Notes: generated from the sequence alone by a model not told the origin. 64,000 nt of DNA from Phytophthora hibernalis (GCA_012656075.1 JAAKBF010000324.1:1178001-1242000), one strand, 5' to 3'; shown: positions 28,953 through 39,548, counted from the stretch's first letter. Numbers and translations are program-made.

Positions 28953-29128
28953 GGTCGAGATGATTTGAACCTGCTGCTGAAGCGTTGGATGTTTCTCGCG
29001 ATCGAGAGGTAGCGCCTTTGCAACACCCCTGTTTAATAGGTACGCCTAAACCTCTTCTGCTTATTAAATTAGCGTAAGAAAAGGCGAAATTAAAAAAATA
29101 CTCGGGATTATTGCTAGATATTACTACT
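28953..29128. repeat. Right terminal inverted repeat of the Maverick-like element
   Basis: 176 bp, the complement of the left repeat, without the nested element. It ends TTGCTAGATATTACTACT. The intact site of the nested left-TIR insertion can be read here (TTTAATAAGCAG context on the complement). Confidence 0.92.
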
Positions 29129-29134
29129 CACATA
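29129..29134. other. Target-site duplication, right copy (CACATA)
   Basis: Identical to 16248-16253; a 6-bp duplication is the rule for Polinton integration. Confidence 0.9.
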
Positions 29135-30017
29135 ATGTAAAAGTACTCAAAACTGCATTGGCCGATTGGTTGAATCTTCGATGGTGAAACCGCCATGCAC
29201 CCCAAATCTGACTGCCGAATTCACACTAAGTCTGATTCGTACTTACTGTGACATGTGCTGCTATGGGCGAGTTCGCAAATGACTTGTAATTTGTATGTGG
29301 CGGTTAGCGAACCGCCCAAGACCTGCAAATTTGGAAGGAATTCACAATACAGTTATTAAGAAACGACTCAGTTTTTCCTCAACAAGACACAACGCACAAT
29401 TCATTGCGCAACAGAGGAATGATGTGTAAATCGGTAAACACGAGGTAAGTGCTAAGAAACTTGACTAAGAAATGAAGCTACATTTGTCGACATGATGTCT
29501 AATGGAAAGACAAAGTCCTCGGTACAGTACTCAATTCAAGTTACATGTATGAACCTTGGATGGCTCGTATACAGTAGTACTGTCCGTCATTATAATGGTA
29601 CAGTATGAGACTCGACGTAGTCGCTTAGACTCTAGCGTGGTCACCCATGTTCCAGGTATTAGCTCTAAAGTACGGTGAAATGTTTTTAGGCTGATACTTT
29701 CCTCCACGTGCACGGCACGTGCGTATTTAAATATCATTTTCCATTCTACTGTCCAAGCCAGACATCTTCGCTTCCTACTCTCGCAATTCTGCTAATTATA
29801 AGTAGTTATATGTATTATAATAGTATCCGCACGAATGTGCAGCTTACCGAAATGCATTTGAAGTTCAAATTTTGAACCAGTCTGCCAATTGTAGTGTCTG
29901 CGAACAGCATGTACAAGTGAAGCACCCATGATTCCGAGTTCGTCAACCTTTAAGCATACCGGTAATGGCAGCACGAGTTGCATCGAGAAAGGCTGTACTG
30001 TGAATGCCAAATTAATA
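29135..30017. other. No recognisable gene
   Basis: AT-rich sequence between the Maverick-like element and the second 328-bp repeat. Short open frames on both strands have no recognisable motifs. Confidence 0.4.
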
Positions 30018-30345
30018 AGAAAGTGCTTACGTAGACCAACTATCTCGTTAAAGCCAGGCGAATAACCCTAGTACCTGAAAGGCAACCAAAGTTGCCGGCT
30101 TCGGCCGGCGAGATCAAGCGCAGCGCGTAGCGCTGCAAGACTAGGGTCAAACGAACGGGCTTGGCCAGAGAGATTTAGCATCGATGTGCGAAGCGAAGTC
30201 TTCGCGCGGTGTGCTAAACCTCGACATTTGCCACGCCACTCCCGGAGGGGAGGTTTAGAGGTCAGGGGTTCAGTTGCTGTAAGAGGTGCTTAAGTTGCAG
30301 GATAGTTGGTTTATGTCCATATAGTTGGTCTACGTAACGAGTGCC
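30018..30345. repeat. 328-bp dispersed repeat, copy 2
   Basis: Nearly identical in length and sequence to 17717-18044, in the same orientation. The flanks contain related AAATTAAT / AAATTATT direct repeats. One copy lies inside and one outside the Maverick-like element. Confidence 0.8.
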
Positions 30346-30630
30346 AAATTATTAAAGTAAAATGTATTTCTACCGATGGTGGAAATTCTCCACCTGATTG
30401 CTAATTATTGCCGGTTTTACTCATTCCAAAAGTATCCACACCGTTTTGCAAAACTCCAACAATATAAATTCAGGAATAAAAAATGTTCGGTGTGAGTTGT
30501 CTTCTACTCGTGACGCCTTCGCAGCAGTCGGCAAACCCACGACAGTTTTTCATCTTGAGAATTGAAACAACAAGTTGTCTGACAAGTCAGTGACAACTCA
30601 TTCGAGCTTACAGAATATGGGCGTTCTCTA

Positions 30631-31234
30631 AGGCCCTGGTCTCTCCGTCGGTGTCTGGGTCTCGGAATAAGAGAAGCGATGCTGATTGGCCGGTGATTTA
30701 TTGCTTTTATTCCCACCCCATGGGGTGGGAATTAATTGAGGATTACTAGTATATTCCGAGATAGATATAAATTAAAGTCGGAGAGGCAGTTGCCAGACCG
30801 TCAAATCATGCAAAATCATGATATACGACGAAAATTCGCGAAGTTACACCCCTTCAACAACCAACCTTCATCCTTTACTAGACAACACTTTATTCAAGTC
30901 ACTTTACAAAAACGACGGGGAATTTGCTAGTTCAACCAATCACATTTTATTTAGCATGATTCTGACTAGTTTATGCTGCGTAGTTGACCAATCAAGATAC
31001 GTTATTCTAGGTCATAAACGATTCATTTCTTTAGACCAACTCCATGTGTGCGCTTTTCCCGGCACATTCTCCGGTTGCAGAGAACTTCGGTACAACGATT
31101 CACGCCTAGAACGAGTTTGAAAGGGTATACAGATCAGCAACCCAACTATCAGCACCAGCAATCTAGGGACAGCGTTGGGGAATTACGAGGTCGTTTATCC
31201 CCAGACCCAGACACCGACGGAGAAACCTGGGCCT
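30631..31234. repeat. 604-bp segment bounded by 40-bp imperfect inverted repeats
   Basis: The arms 30631-30670 and 31195-31234 are complementary with four mismatches in 40. The interior contains a perfect palindrome (30709-30732) and open frames without motifs. It may be an old inverted-repeat transposon remnant; target duplications are not clear. Confidence 0.7.
30709..30732. repeat. 24-bp perfect palindrome
   Basis: ATTCCCACCCCATGGGGTGGGAAT is its own complement. Confidence 0.9.
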
Positions 31235-31241
31235 ATTAATT

Positions 31242-31570
31242 AAAGGTGCTCATCATTTTCTAAAAGGCGTGGTCGTATTTAAAAGGTGCTCATTCAAGAT
31301 GTTATATAACACGGGGTGCAACCAGCATCGGAACCACCAGCACCTCACGTAGGAGGGAGCTCGAGCGGTCCGAGCAACTACAGCAGGTGCTTATCATTCT
31401 TCTTGTGTATAGCTAGCTGGACCAATGGCTTGCCTACAGATTTTGGAATCGGCTAAACTCTTCGGCTGGTCATTACACTGTATGCCATCTTTATTCTGTG
31501 GGCATTCTCCAAAAGGTGCTCATGATTATCACCATTTTCGAAAAGGCGCGGTCGTCTTTAAAAGGTGCTT
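31242..31570. repeat. Two copies of an AAAAGGTGCTCAT compound repeat
   Basis: 31242-31292 and 31511-31570 share the order AAAGGTGCTCAT, then AAAAGGCG(T/C)GGTCGT(A/C)TTTA, then AAAAGGTGCT. A partial GGTGCTTATCATT copy lies near 31386. No gene is seen between 30346 and 31930 apart from the repeats listed. Confidence 0.7.
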
Positions 31571-31915
31571 GTTATCCTAACCGACAGGAGAGATGGCAGC
31601 TTGGCTTGTCATGCCAAGAAGTGGAGCCGTGTGTAGTGATGTAGGTGCACGAACATCGAGCATGCACCTGATGAGCGTACTAAGCGCTTACACCACCGTT
31701 TCCACGACGTATTTCTCGATAGACGTGTAGTCGTGGACAGTGAGTATATTAGGCCATGCGGGGTCTCCTCTGGAAGCTAACCTTTCCGCAGGCGGGTGAG
31801 GCATTTTGACAGTGGAAATGCTGCAGGAATATGGTTGTGATTTCTGAAGTGCTGATCTTGTTGTCCGTATCAGTCTGCAATTATTAATATGTGGTATGTC
31901 ATTTCATAATACTTC

Positions 31916-31937
31916 GTACATGTATTAATACATGTAC
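31916..31937. repeat. 22-bp perfect palindrome near the Crypton 1 left side
   Basis: GTACATGTATTAATACATGTAC. Related GTACATGTACAGTACCGG sequence lies on the far side of Crypton 1 near 34215. Confidence 0.85.
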
Positions 31938-32218
31938 ATTACCGGCCGTTTGCAACCGGGGTTGTATTTCTGGGGGTCAGCGGCTCTGATTGGTCACTGG
32001 CCTTGGTGGACAGCAGTACCAGCCACCAACGAGGCCAATACGGCTCCAAAACAGGGGGTATCGAAAACAAGTTTGGTTGTAGTCGGAGAGGTAATACTGA
32101 TGCGGATTTACAACCCTAGCCAATACAAAAGAAAAATACGCAGATTGGGTTGCAAACGGAGTGAAGGGTCATTGCGAAATCCTCCATCGCGAGACTGGAC
32201 ACACTCGCCGCCGCAGCA

Positions 32219-34110
32219 ATGAATCGATACAAAGCAGAAATGGTGAAGTTGATGGCGTTCAAGGACGACATTAGATACGCCGCCGACCACGTGTTCACAA
32301 CGGAAGCCCTTCTGCAGATCACGCCGGGTGACGTGTGCCGCTGGATGAACAAGAGAGCCTATGGAGAGCCAGAACCGAGTGAAGACATGAAGCCCGTACA
32401 CGCCAGATCAAGCACGCTTGAATTCGCTAAGAAAGCGATTTCTTCTTTTATGCCGCGCGTCAACGCGACGTGGGATCCCGTGACGGCACAGGGTAATCCG
32501 ACTCGCTCGGACGCGGTCAATAAGTTGATCAAGAAAATTAAGCGCTTTGAAGTGAGGCGGGAGGGGGCGACTCAAATGCTCGGCGGCCGATCGAGTTTGA
32601 CGAGTTCGTGAACCTGCTAAAGCTTGTTCGAGGAGAACGAGCGAGCTGGTGCAAAGTACATGGTGGGTAGTGTGCTCACGCTTCAATGGCACATAATGGC
32701 TCGAATTGACGACATGATGAAGTTGCAATTCAACAACAACTTTACCCCCAACACACAGTATCCTTCTTCTTTCCTCTGCCAAGTCCGTTGGTCCAAGAAC
32801 ATATCCGAGGAACGCGACGCGCCCGAGCAGATCGTGTTTGGTAGCATGGATCCTCGACTGTGCCCTCTACCCAACCTCGCTATCTACATTGAGACCTCAG
32901 CAAATGTAACACATTCCGAGTTCATATTTTGCAATCCGAATGACGGAGATCGGGTTATGAGACGCTTTCTGGAAGCCATGTTTAAGAAAACAACTTTCAA
33001 GAAGCTCAAGGAAGGGAAATTAGGGACGCATAGTCTCCGCAAAGGTGCGGCCACCTACTGCAGTCGGTGTGGAGTCTCTAAAGACTATGTAAATCGGCGT
33101 GGTCGGTGGCGAACACGTAAAGCAGTAGTGGACGTCTACATCGACAATACACAACCTTATCCAGACGCATGTGCAGCGGCAGCACTGGCCAGTCCTGCTG
33201 GGCCATGCTTCTACAATTTAAAACCCGGCATTGGATGCGTTGAACCGAGCCTGCTCGTCAACGATGTTGCTCCGGTAGTCAAACAGGTCATGGGAGAATC
33301 AATTGCAACGACGCTGGCACTGCCGTTGTTATGGGCTGCATTAAAACCGACAGATGCCGAGTGTGCTTTCCTTCCCACCACGTTGAAGAAGCGGATTGTA
33401 CAAGCGTACAAGAATGCTGGAGGCGAAACTGTCCTAAATCCTGTTGGTAGAGAGGCATTTTACGTGCTTGGAGACGGTTCTCATCTCAACCTCGTTACAA
33501 TAAGCGAAGATGAAACGAGCCAACCGAATTTCGGCGAATGCACTTGATTCTGGAGGTGGAGGCGAGGGCACCCGGCGCGAATTTGCCGCGTTGCATTCGC
33601 AGTTGCTGGCATCACGACGATACATGACTGAGGTTATGAATGAGGTGCTGTCTTCAAGGCGACAATCACAGCGCGAAATGGAAAAAGTGCTGACTATTCT
33701 GCGCCGTGGAGCTGCTTGTCCTATTCCCCGCCAAATCCACTCTGCTCGCAACACCCTCAGACGCGTCAGCTAGTTGAAGACGAAGATGCTGCACATCGAC
33801 GTGCTTCACCCGCTCGGCTCTCCAAGAGACCAAAAGATCTTTACGAGCTATGGCACGAGCATCAGTTTGGACTTGCTGGCTTGAAACCTGCAAAAGACTT
33901 CTCACCGGTGGAGCGCGGCGCAAACAAATGTGCCTACTCCAGGAGAAAACATTTTTGGGATGTTGTGGCGACCCTGGTTCGTGCTGGGCTTACTAGTGAC
34001 CGCGCGATCGACAAAGTCTAGGCTGTGTACGGTAGACAGCTTTCTGTGTCGAACATTCTTACAGGCCTGCGAGCAGATAAAAAGCGAGGATACCACCCTA
34101 GCCTACGAGT
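32219..34110 (+). pseudogene. Crypton 1: tyrosine recombinase with GCR1_C-like tail
   Basis: Three consecutive frames on the plus strand make one Crypton-type transposase. The first (32219-32611) is the helical N-terminal DNA-binding region. The second (32624-33547) is the tyrosine recombinase: arginine in MARIDDMMKL (residue 27), GTHSLRKGAATY (H136, R139), RGRW (W162) and VVDVYID with the nucleophile Tyr172. The third (33510-34020) continues with coiled sequence and a tail (DLYELWHEHQFGLAGLKPAKDF ... KHFWDVVATLVRAG) like the GCR1_C domain known from Cryptons. Frameshifts near 32590, 33530 and 33760 and a TAG at 34019 break it. Cryptons cut and paste as circles by tyrosine recombination. Confidence 0.8.
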
Positions 34111-34209
34111 GTAGATATTGTACAATAGCAAACAACTGACATCAAACATGCTCCATTTCTACCAATCAAAAGAGAGTTGTATTCCGAGTTGCAAGAATGG
34201 CCAGTATTT

Positions 34210-34262
34210 ATACAGTACATGTACAGTACCGGTATAATACATACCGGTACCAGTATTATGGC
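34210..34262. repeat. TACCGGTA-rich palindromic cluster
   Basis: GTACATGTACAGTACCGG and ATACATACCGGTACCAGTAT lie together. Similar TACCGGTA-type clusters occur at 49250-49320 and 50080-50100. No gene is seen from 34111 to 34477. Confidence 0.6.
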
Positions 34263-34477
34263 AAACGGATGGTGATTTTAAGGCAACTTTGACTCTTCGT
34301 TGTGTTCACACGGCATGCATGCATTCCTTAGCCCATGATCTCTCGCTCGACTTTTGTTAGGCAGCATCATGCTACACCACAGTTCTCGAACTGTTACCTG
34401 ATTTTAGGATTTATACTACCGTGTACATGTAGTAGAAAATGTAGATCGGTCTCTATTCAAATCCATCGCTTTGACAA

Positions 34478-36467
34478 CTAAGCCTTACTTTGTTCTGTAT
34501 TAACCTTGCACCCTTGGAGCTTGCGCAGGTACTGCTTGCGCTTGGTTTGCTCTTCCTTGAACTCTTGCACTCGGCGCTGCTTAACAGCTTCAAGTTCCTC
34601 AAAAAGCGCTAAGGACACATTTTCCTGCAGGTCCAGTGACCAAGCCTTGGTGCGCGGGTGGGTAGTTAGCTGGTGCAAAATATCGCGGTTCTCTTCTCGA
34701 GACAACGTGGTTACGACGCTGTGCAGGAACTCCCACAGACTCAAAGGTGCCTCTTCGGCGCCATCACCGCGAGGCAGGTGTGACATGTCCACGATTGTCA
34801 GGAAAAAGGCTCCCAACTCTGACTCCAGTTCAGTCGGCGCTGACTGCTGCGGCCCTGGCACTGCTGCTGACAGTAAAGGCTTCTGGGTGAAAAACTGCTG
34901 CACAAGATCGAGAAACTCCAGCGTCTCGGCATCTTCGGGCTCCGTCTCGAAACCCAGCTTGCGTGCTACCTCCACGTTCTGTTTGACCTGGGCAGCAGCA
35001 TTGATTCGTGCCCGCAGACGGCTCACGAATGTCCAGCGCGTGGCCGATTGGAACGGTGGGCCACGCACTGACGCGCCAGGCGCCAAGACGTCCACAGGCG
35101 GAAACACGCGATTACGTGCCAATGAAGCCTCCAGACCAATGAAATCATCCACGAGTGACCCCGCGCTCCTGAAACTCGGACGCAATCTCCTGGCTGTCTG
35201 GGGCATCCACAAGCACCAGCGACGTAAGGGACGGGCCTTCCTCGTTCTTTGACGCACCCTTGAATTGAGCGGAGCGCTCCATGAGCACCGCATGTGCGCT
35301 GAGGCTGATCTGAGCGGCACGCGGCAGACGCAGCACCTGCACGAGCCCTTCCACCACCATCGTGTGTGTGGCCAAGTCATCATACACCACGACACTGCGC
35401 GGAGACTTGCCATTGTACATCAAAAATTCTGCAACCGCGCAGCCTGTAAACGGCGCCAAGTACTGCAGCACAGGCGAGTCACGGTCGCTAGCCGCAACAA
35501 TCGTCGTGTGCTCGAGCGCGCCCGTGACCGTGAGTGCGTCCCGAATCTGATGAATCCTCGATCTGCTCTTACCAATACACACGTAGACAACATGCGGCGG
35601 TTGTTCCTTCCTGTCTTTCGCGCTCGCCACTTGGTGGGCGATCACGTCCAGCGCCACGCGCGTCTTGCCCAGTTCCTGGGGCCCAAGACAGCGAACCTGT
35701 GGCCGTGCGCCATGGGATGCAGACAGTCCACAGCCAACAAGCCCGTCTCAAAGGGCGAGCGCAACGGCGCGCGTCATGAGTCCAGGCACGCTCTTCGCAC
35801 CCCACGCTACCTTGACCCTGTCACCAGCAGCCTGCACATGTTCCTGCTCTTCTCCTAACATCACAGCACGTCCCAGAGGGTCCACCACGGCACCAGCAAA
35901 GGCCGCGACGCTGCCAGGAATCTCGAGCTGTTCGCGCACTAGCTGCACGTCCATCTCCTTGCTCACGGGCCGCAACTGGTCGCTGGCTCCTAGCAGAGCC
36001 ACGTGTACCACCTTCTTCTCCAGGAACAGCACCAAACCCTGGCACACAGATCCGTCCGAGGCGTCCGAGACATCCACGACGCTGCCAATGGTGGCGTGAC
36101 GCAGCCCCGAGACGCGCGCCAGGCCGTTCTGCACGCCCATGACGACGCCACGTACAGGCAGTTCGGCTTGCACACCTGATATCTTCTCTGGCTCGATATC
36201 TGCGGCCTCGCCGTCCTCTGCGAGCTTCATAAAGTCGAACATTTGCTGAGCTAGCTCCGCCTCCGAGTCGTCCGCGGCGTTGCGTCTCCCGCCGGCCAGA
36301 GCGGCGCTGGACGAGCGGAAGCTGCGCGATGCAGTAGAGGATACACATAATGAGGAAGTGGGAGGGAGGGACGCGAAAGAAACGCGCGCCAGCGGCTGCT
36401 GGCGCGCGCGCAACACGCGCAAGATACCGGTGCGACGAGCTCCCTGCATTGCTTTGGTAATTGACAC
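34478..36467 (-). pseudogene. Divergent mitochondrial F1-ATPase alpha-like gene with frameshifts
   Basis: Reading from ATG 36467 (minus), residues 1-50 are an Arg/Ser-rich mitochondrial-type presequence. Next comes the beta-barrel (LPVRGVVMGVQNGLARVSGL ... VVDPLGRAV). Near 35748 the frame shifts into RSPFETGLLAVDCLHPMAHG, and near 35690 again into the P-loop GPQELGKT. The nucleotide-binding domain continues (VVYVCIGKSRSRIHQIRDAL; SVVVYDDLATHTM; RAAQISLSAHAVLMERSAQF). A third shift at about 35150 enters the C-terminal domain (GSLVDDFIGLEASLARNRVF ... PVDVLAPGAS ... KQNVEVARKLGF). The order is that of ATP synthase alpha, but many residues differ from the highly conserved family, so it is a paralogue rather than the main gene. 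The shifts may be decay or sequence errors. Confidence 0.75.
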
Positions 36468-36507
36468 GAGGGTGGCGGATCGTTTCGGACATAAGGGAGT
36501 GGTCAGT

Positions 36508-36536
36508 ATTCCCTGATTACATAGTAATCAGAGAAT
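36508..36536. repeat. 13-bp inverted repeat upstream of the F1-alpha-like gene
   Basis: ATTCCCTGATTAC / GTAATCAGAGAAT with a 3-base loop and one mismatch. Confidence 0.6.
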
Positions 36537-36890
36537 GAAGGACTACTATTTCTGGTTTATTGGGGCGTAACCCCTATAATCAAAATACATCCATCACTTT
36601 TTACCCTTCTTACCACATGCATTTACTCCTTTTTACGAAAAAACTTGTATAAAGTTTCAAAGTGGGTTAGGGTCGATGAACTATCATGGCATGCCGCCGG
36701 TCATTTTCAAATGAAATTTGCCCCCTTATAACGACGAAAAGAAAACGTTTTTCGGGCCTTCAAATTGAAAGTGGAGGCTTTCATCCATCCCGAGAGAACT
36801 AACGGTCCTTAAACTGAGGACAACTTTTTGGTCATATCCGGAAGGGTCGCTTTTGTATCAGAAAAGATGAGCACGTCAACGATTCCGTAC

Positions 36891-36913
36891 AACGTCGCAT
36901 TTTATGCGACGTT
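36891..36913. repeat. 10-bp perfect hairpin
   Basis: AACGTCGCAT TTT ATGCGACGTT. No gene is seen between 36537 and 37170. Confidence 0.7.
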
Positions 36914-37170
36914 TTCGAATCGAAGAATTAGGCGGTCTCCCCGACGTTTGCGTTTCCGAGAATCTTGGCTCCCTTCGTGGCTGGGGCCACCTATAACATA
37001 ATACAGTGCGCGAAATCAGTGCTTTTAACGTACTTAGTCGAGACTTTTACGAGAGCCATAACCTCTCAAAAGATATTTACCAGCGCCCCTTCGTGGCTTG
37101 GCGCTCTGATTTACCTGCTTTTGCGTTCTAAATTAGGATCGCACGGACGCTTTAACGCGGCGGAGGGCAA

Positions 37171-37600
37171 GTTCGGTGCCGCCCCTCACGCGTGGGTGGC
37201 GCACCACAACAGGCGGACGCTAGGGCGGGCACGTACGGCGCCGCGTGCTCTGACACAGCAAGATCGACGAGGGCAAGTACGGCGCCGCGTGCACTTGCGC
37301 AACGCGAGCGACGAGGGAACGAACGGCGTCGCGTGTGCGTACGCAGCGCGATCGATAAGGGAAAGTACGGCCCCGCCTGCGTGCGCACAGCGAGAAGGAC
37401 GGAAGGCACATTCGGTTCCGCGTGCGTGCACCTAACGCTAAGGCGGAAGACACGCTCGGCGCCGCGTGTGTGCACCCTGCGAGAAGGACATCGGGCAAGT
37501 ACGGCGCTGCGTGGGGCACCCAGCGCGAAGACAACAGCAAAGTTCAGCGCCACGCGCACGTGTGGGTGGTGCAGCGCTGCATGCGAACGCGAGCGCGCCC
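37171..37600. repeat. 44-bp minisatellite
   Basis: Units beginning GTACGGCGCCGCGTG or variants start at 37233, 37277, 37321, 37365, 37410, 37454, 37499 and 37542 (spacing 43-45 bp), with an outlying unit at 37171. The flanking units both end in a GTGGGTGG...GCGC sequence. Several frames on both strands are open across the array. The repeat is GC-rich, unlike the surrounding sequence. Confidence 0.85.
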
Positions 37601-37737
37601 AATGTCAGCACGTGGATGGTGCGTCAGACTGGGCGAAATGGTATCCAAGTCAGGTCTGAGCAAGAATCATAATATTTGCTAGCCAAAATGGCACAAGCAG
37701 ATATTTGAAGTGTTCCATGAAGTCACCTGCAAAATAC

Positions 37738-38190
37738 TGCGAAGTGCAGCATCGATGGATACGTTCCACGAACTCAAATGATTTTTGTGGGGTCTGTGGG
37801 CGTACGTACCGATAAGGGTTGCTTACGCTTCGCGCGTCAGAGTGGATCGCATCGTAGGTTCAATTATCGTAGAGCATTTCACGCAAGTTGCTAAATCTAC
37901 AGTTTACAGGCTAGGAAGGACATTGCGCGGTGGCGAGATAGCACATGAGAATCGAGAATCAAATTCCCGTGGGCGCTAACCAATTTAATCGTACAGTTAG
38001 AACTGTAGCGAAATAGTTTCATAAGCTGCGATCACCGCGAAGTGTCTAACCTAAAGGCTTGTGGCTAGCGCATCACGCATCGCATCGTTGATCGTGTACT
38101 TCAACCGCTACGAAGCGAGGCAGATCATCCTTTTTGCGAGGAACCGCGAGAACGACATGGATCTGTCGAGATACGCTTCCATCGTTTGAT
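37738..38190. repeat. Diverged direct repeat, copy 1 (matches 40925-41400)
   Basis: Collinear blocks shared with the second copy include GATACGTTCCACGA(A/G)CTCA, CAGAGTGG(A/G)TCGC, GCGGTGGC, CGAGAATCAAATT, GGGCGCT/AGGCGCT and TACTTCAACCGCT. No gene is recognised within it. Confidence 0.7.
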
Positions 38191-38461
38191 GGGCACAAGG
38201 CGAGTTGGTTTGTTGGGAAACTTACAACATTTCCAGGGATTTTTGCATTCGTTGCGTCATGGTACGTGCGCAACCAAGAAGAAAAACAGTGATTTGGCGT
38301 GAAAAGACAGATTTAGTATGGACACTGTTTGAACCGAAAGGATCGAATTTGAAATGTGAAGGAAAGTATTTTGCGTAGCTCTGTATAGACTATCGCTCGC
38401 AGTGGAAAGTTGCGATTGTGCAAATTTGTATTTTTAGTAGTAAATGAAGGTTGTTTGAACA

Positions 38462-39340
38462 AGATGCGGTTCCACATTCAGCGCGACGCTCAACGCGCTT
38501 CCGTGCCCAGCATTTGTGAGACGTCACTTCGCAATTTGCAGTCCCAAGCACAAGTGGTCGCACGCACATCCGCTCACCTCGCCGTCCTCAACGCTCTTGG
38601 CAAAGACAACAACACGCCTCGATGGATGTCTTGGACGCTATTCGCCATGACGTCCTGAAGCAGCAGGAAGAAGAAGCGGTCAACTACTTCACCAGGGTCT
38701 CGGACTTCCGCGAATTCGTCAAGACGCAGGCTGCATCGGACGTCAGCGTGACCATCAAGATGTGCTGTCTTTCAGCAGAGCGCCTCAATACTGAAAGGTA
38801 CTCGGGTGACTATCATTGACGGCTCCCAGCACGGTATTTTCGAGCTCACGGCGGAAGCTCTGAACGACCTCACCCCCGGCAAGCGCAAGGCTTACATCGC
38901 CCAGCTCACGGTATGGGACGAGAAGGTCAAAATAGGGAGTCGCGCTTCGAATTTGGTTTTCCGTCCAGGGGCTTTGTTTGAGTTCCGGCAGATCGACGGC
39001 GTTGGCTTCTACGCGGACATTCCTATAGGTCGCTTGCAGTTCGAGAGTGGCAGCGGCAAGATTATAGAGAAGCTGCCTCCATCAATCAAGCTCAAGGCGC
39101 CGAGTGGACGTTCAAGAAGAGGGCTAAGGCGAAGACGCAAGAGTCGACGTCAAGTCAGAGTACTGCGGACGAGAATGAAGGCGAAGACGTGTCCATGGAA
39201 ACTGAGAGCAAGACGCAGGAGTCGGTCGTCGCGGTGCGAACTCGCAGCAACAGTGTTGCATGCACTTGATTTTCGCGGCGCCGGACACCAAAGAGCATGC
39301 GTGTGCCAATGTAAGTACCCGGCTACGGGCTCAGTGAGGT
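38462..39340 (+). pseudogene. Unidentified gene remnant upstream of the SET region
   Basis: Three frames seem to form one protein: ASVPSICETSLRNLQSQAQV (from about 38490), then MDVLDAIRHDVLKQQEEEAVNYFTRVSDFREFVKTQ (38622-38730), then VTIIDGSQHGIFELTAEALN ... VGFYADIPIGRLQFESGSGK (38804-39070). A Ser/Thr/Glu-rich tail (ESTSSQSTADENEGEDVSM, frame-shifted, about 39145-39200) follows. I do not recognise the family. It may be the N-terminal part of the same gene as the SET domain that follows, because strand and spacing agree and both are decayed to a similar degree. Confidence 0.4.
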
Positions 39341-39548
39341 TGAAGTAGTGTCGAGATACGCTGTATTATTGATGTTGAACTAGTGAGAGCAGGGTAGTTC
39401 GTAGTTTCCTTTTACGACAGAGCGAAGATGATTGCTTTGAATGCATTTGGCTCTTTGGGGATGTTGGCTATCTGCCGTACAGTTTCAGTATGAAAAAGTG
39501 GCTGGAATATATCCCGCCTGGGCTGTACGATAGGGTAGGCGATGAAAA

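Larger units (their letters stand above)
16254..29128. mobile_element. Maverick/Polinton-type virus-like DNA element
   Basis: A 12,875-bp element (about 12.2 kb without a later 669-bp insertion and its TA). Inverted repeats start AGTAGTAATATCTAGCAAT on the left and end with the complement on the right. Both flanks carry CACATA. It encodes a protein-primed DNA polymerase, packaging ATPase, adenain-like protease, major and minor capsid proteins, a fibre-like protein and several small proteins, which is the core set of Polintons and polinton-like viruses. No retrovirus-type integrase or tyrosine recombinase gene is visible inside. Almost every gene has frameshifts or stops, so it is a decayed, formerly virus-like genome. 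Two inverted-repeat elements and a 328-bp repeat lie nested within it. Confidence 0.92.

Noticed and set aside
16254..29128. Search for an integrase or tyrosine recombinase gene inside the Maverick-like element
   Set aside because: No HHCC/DDE block and no R...HxxR...Y pattern in any frame; I do not list one.
29531..30010. Minus-strand open frames as effector candidates
   Set aside because: No signal peptide or RXLR/EER motif; short frames in AT-rich DNA are expected by chance.
37171..37600. CRISPR array
   Set aside because: Regular spacing of about 44 bp, but the whole unit repeats without unique spacers, and the DNA is eukaryotic.
37152..37682. Long open frames on both strands over the GC-rich array
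   Set aside because: They result from a 44-bp repeat without stop codons rotating through frames; no domain and no start context support a gene.
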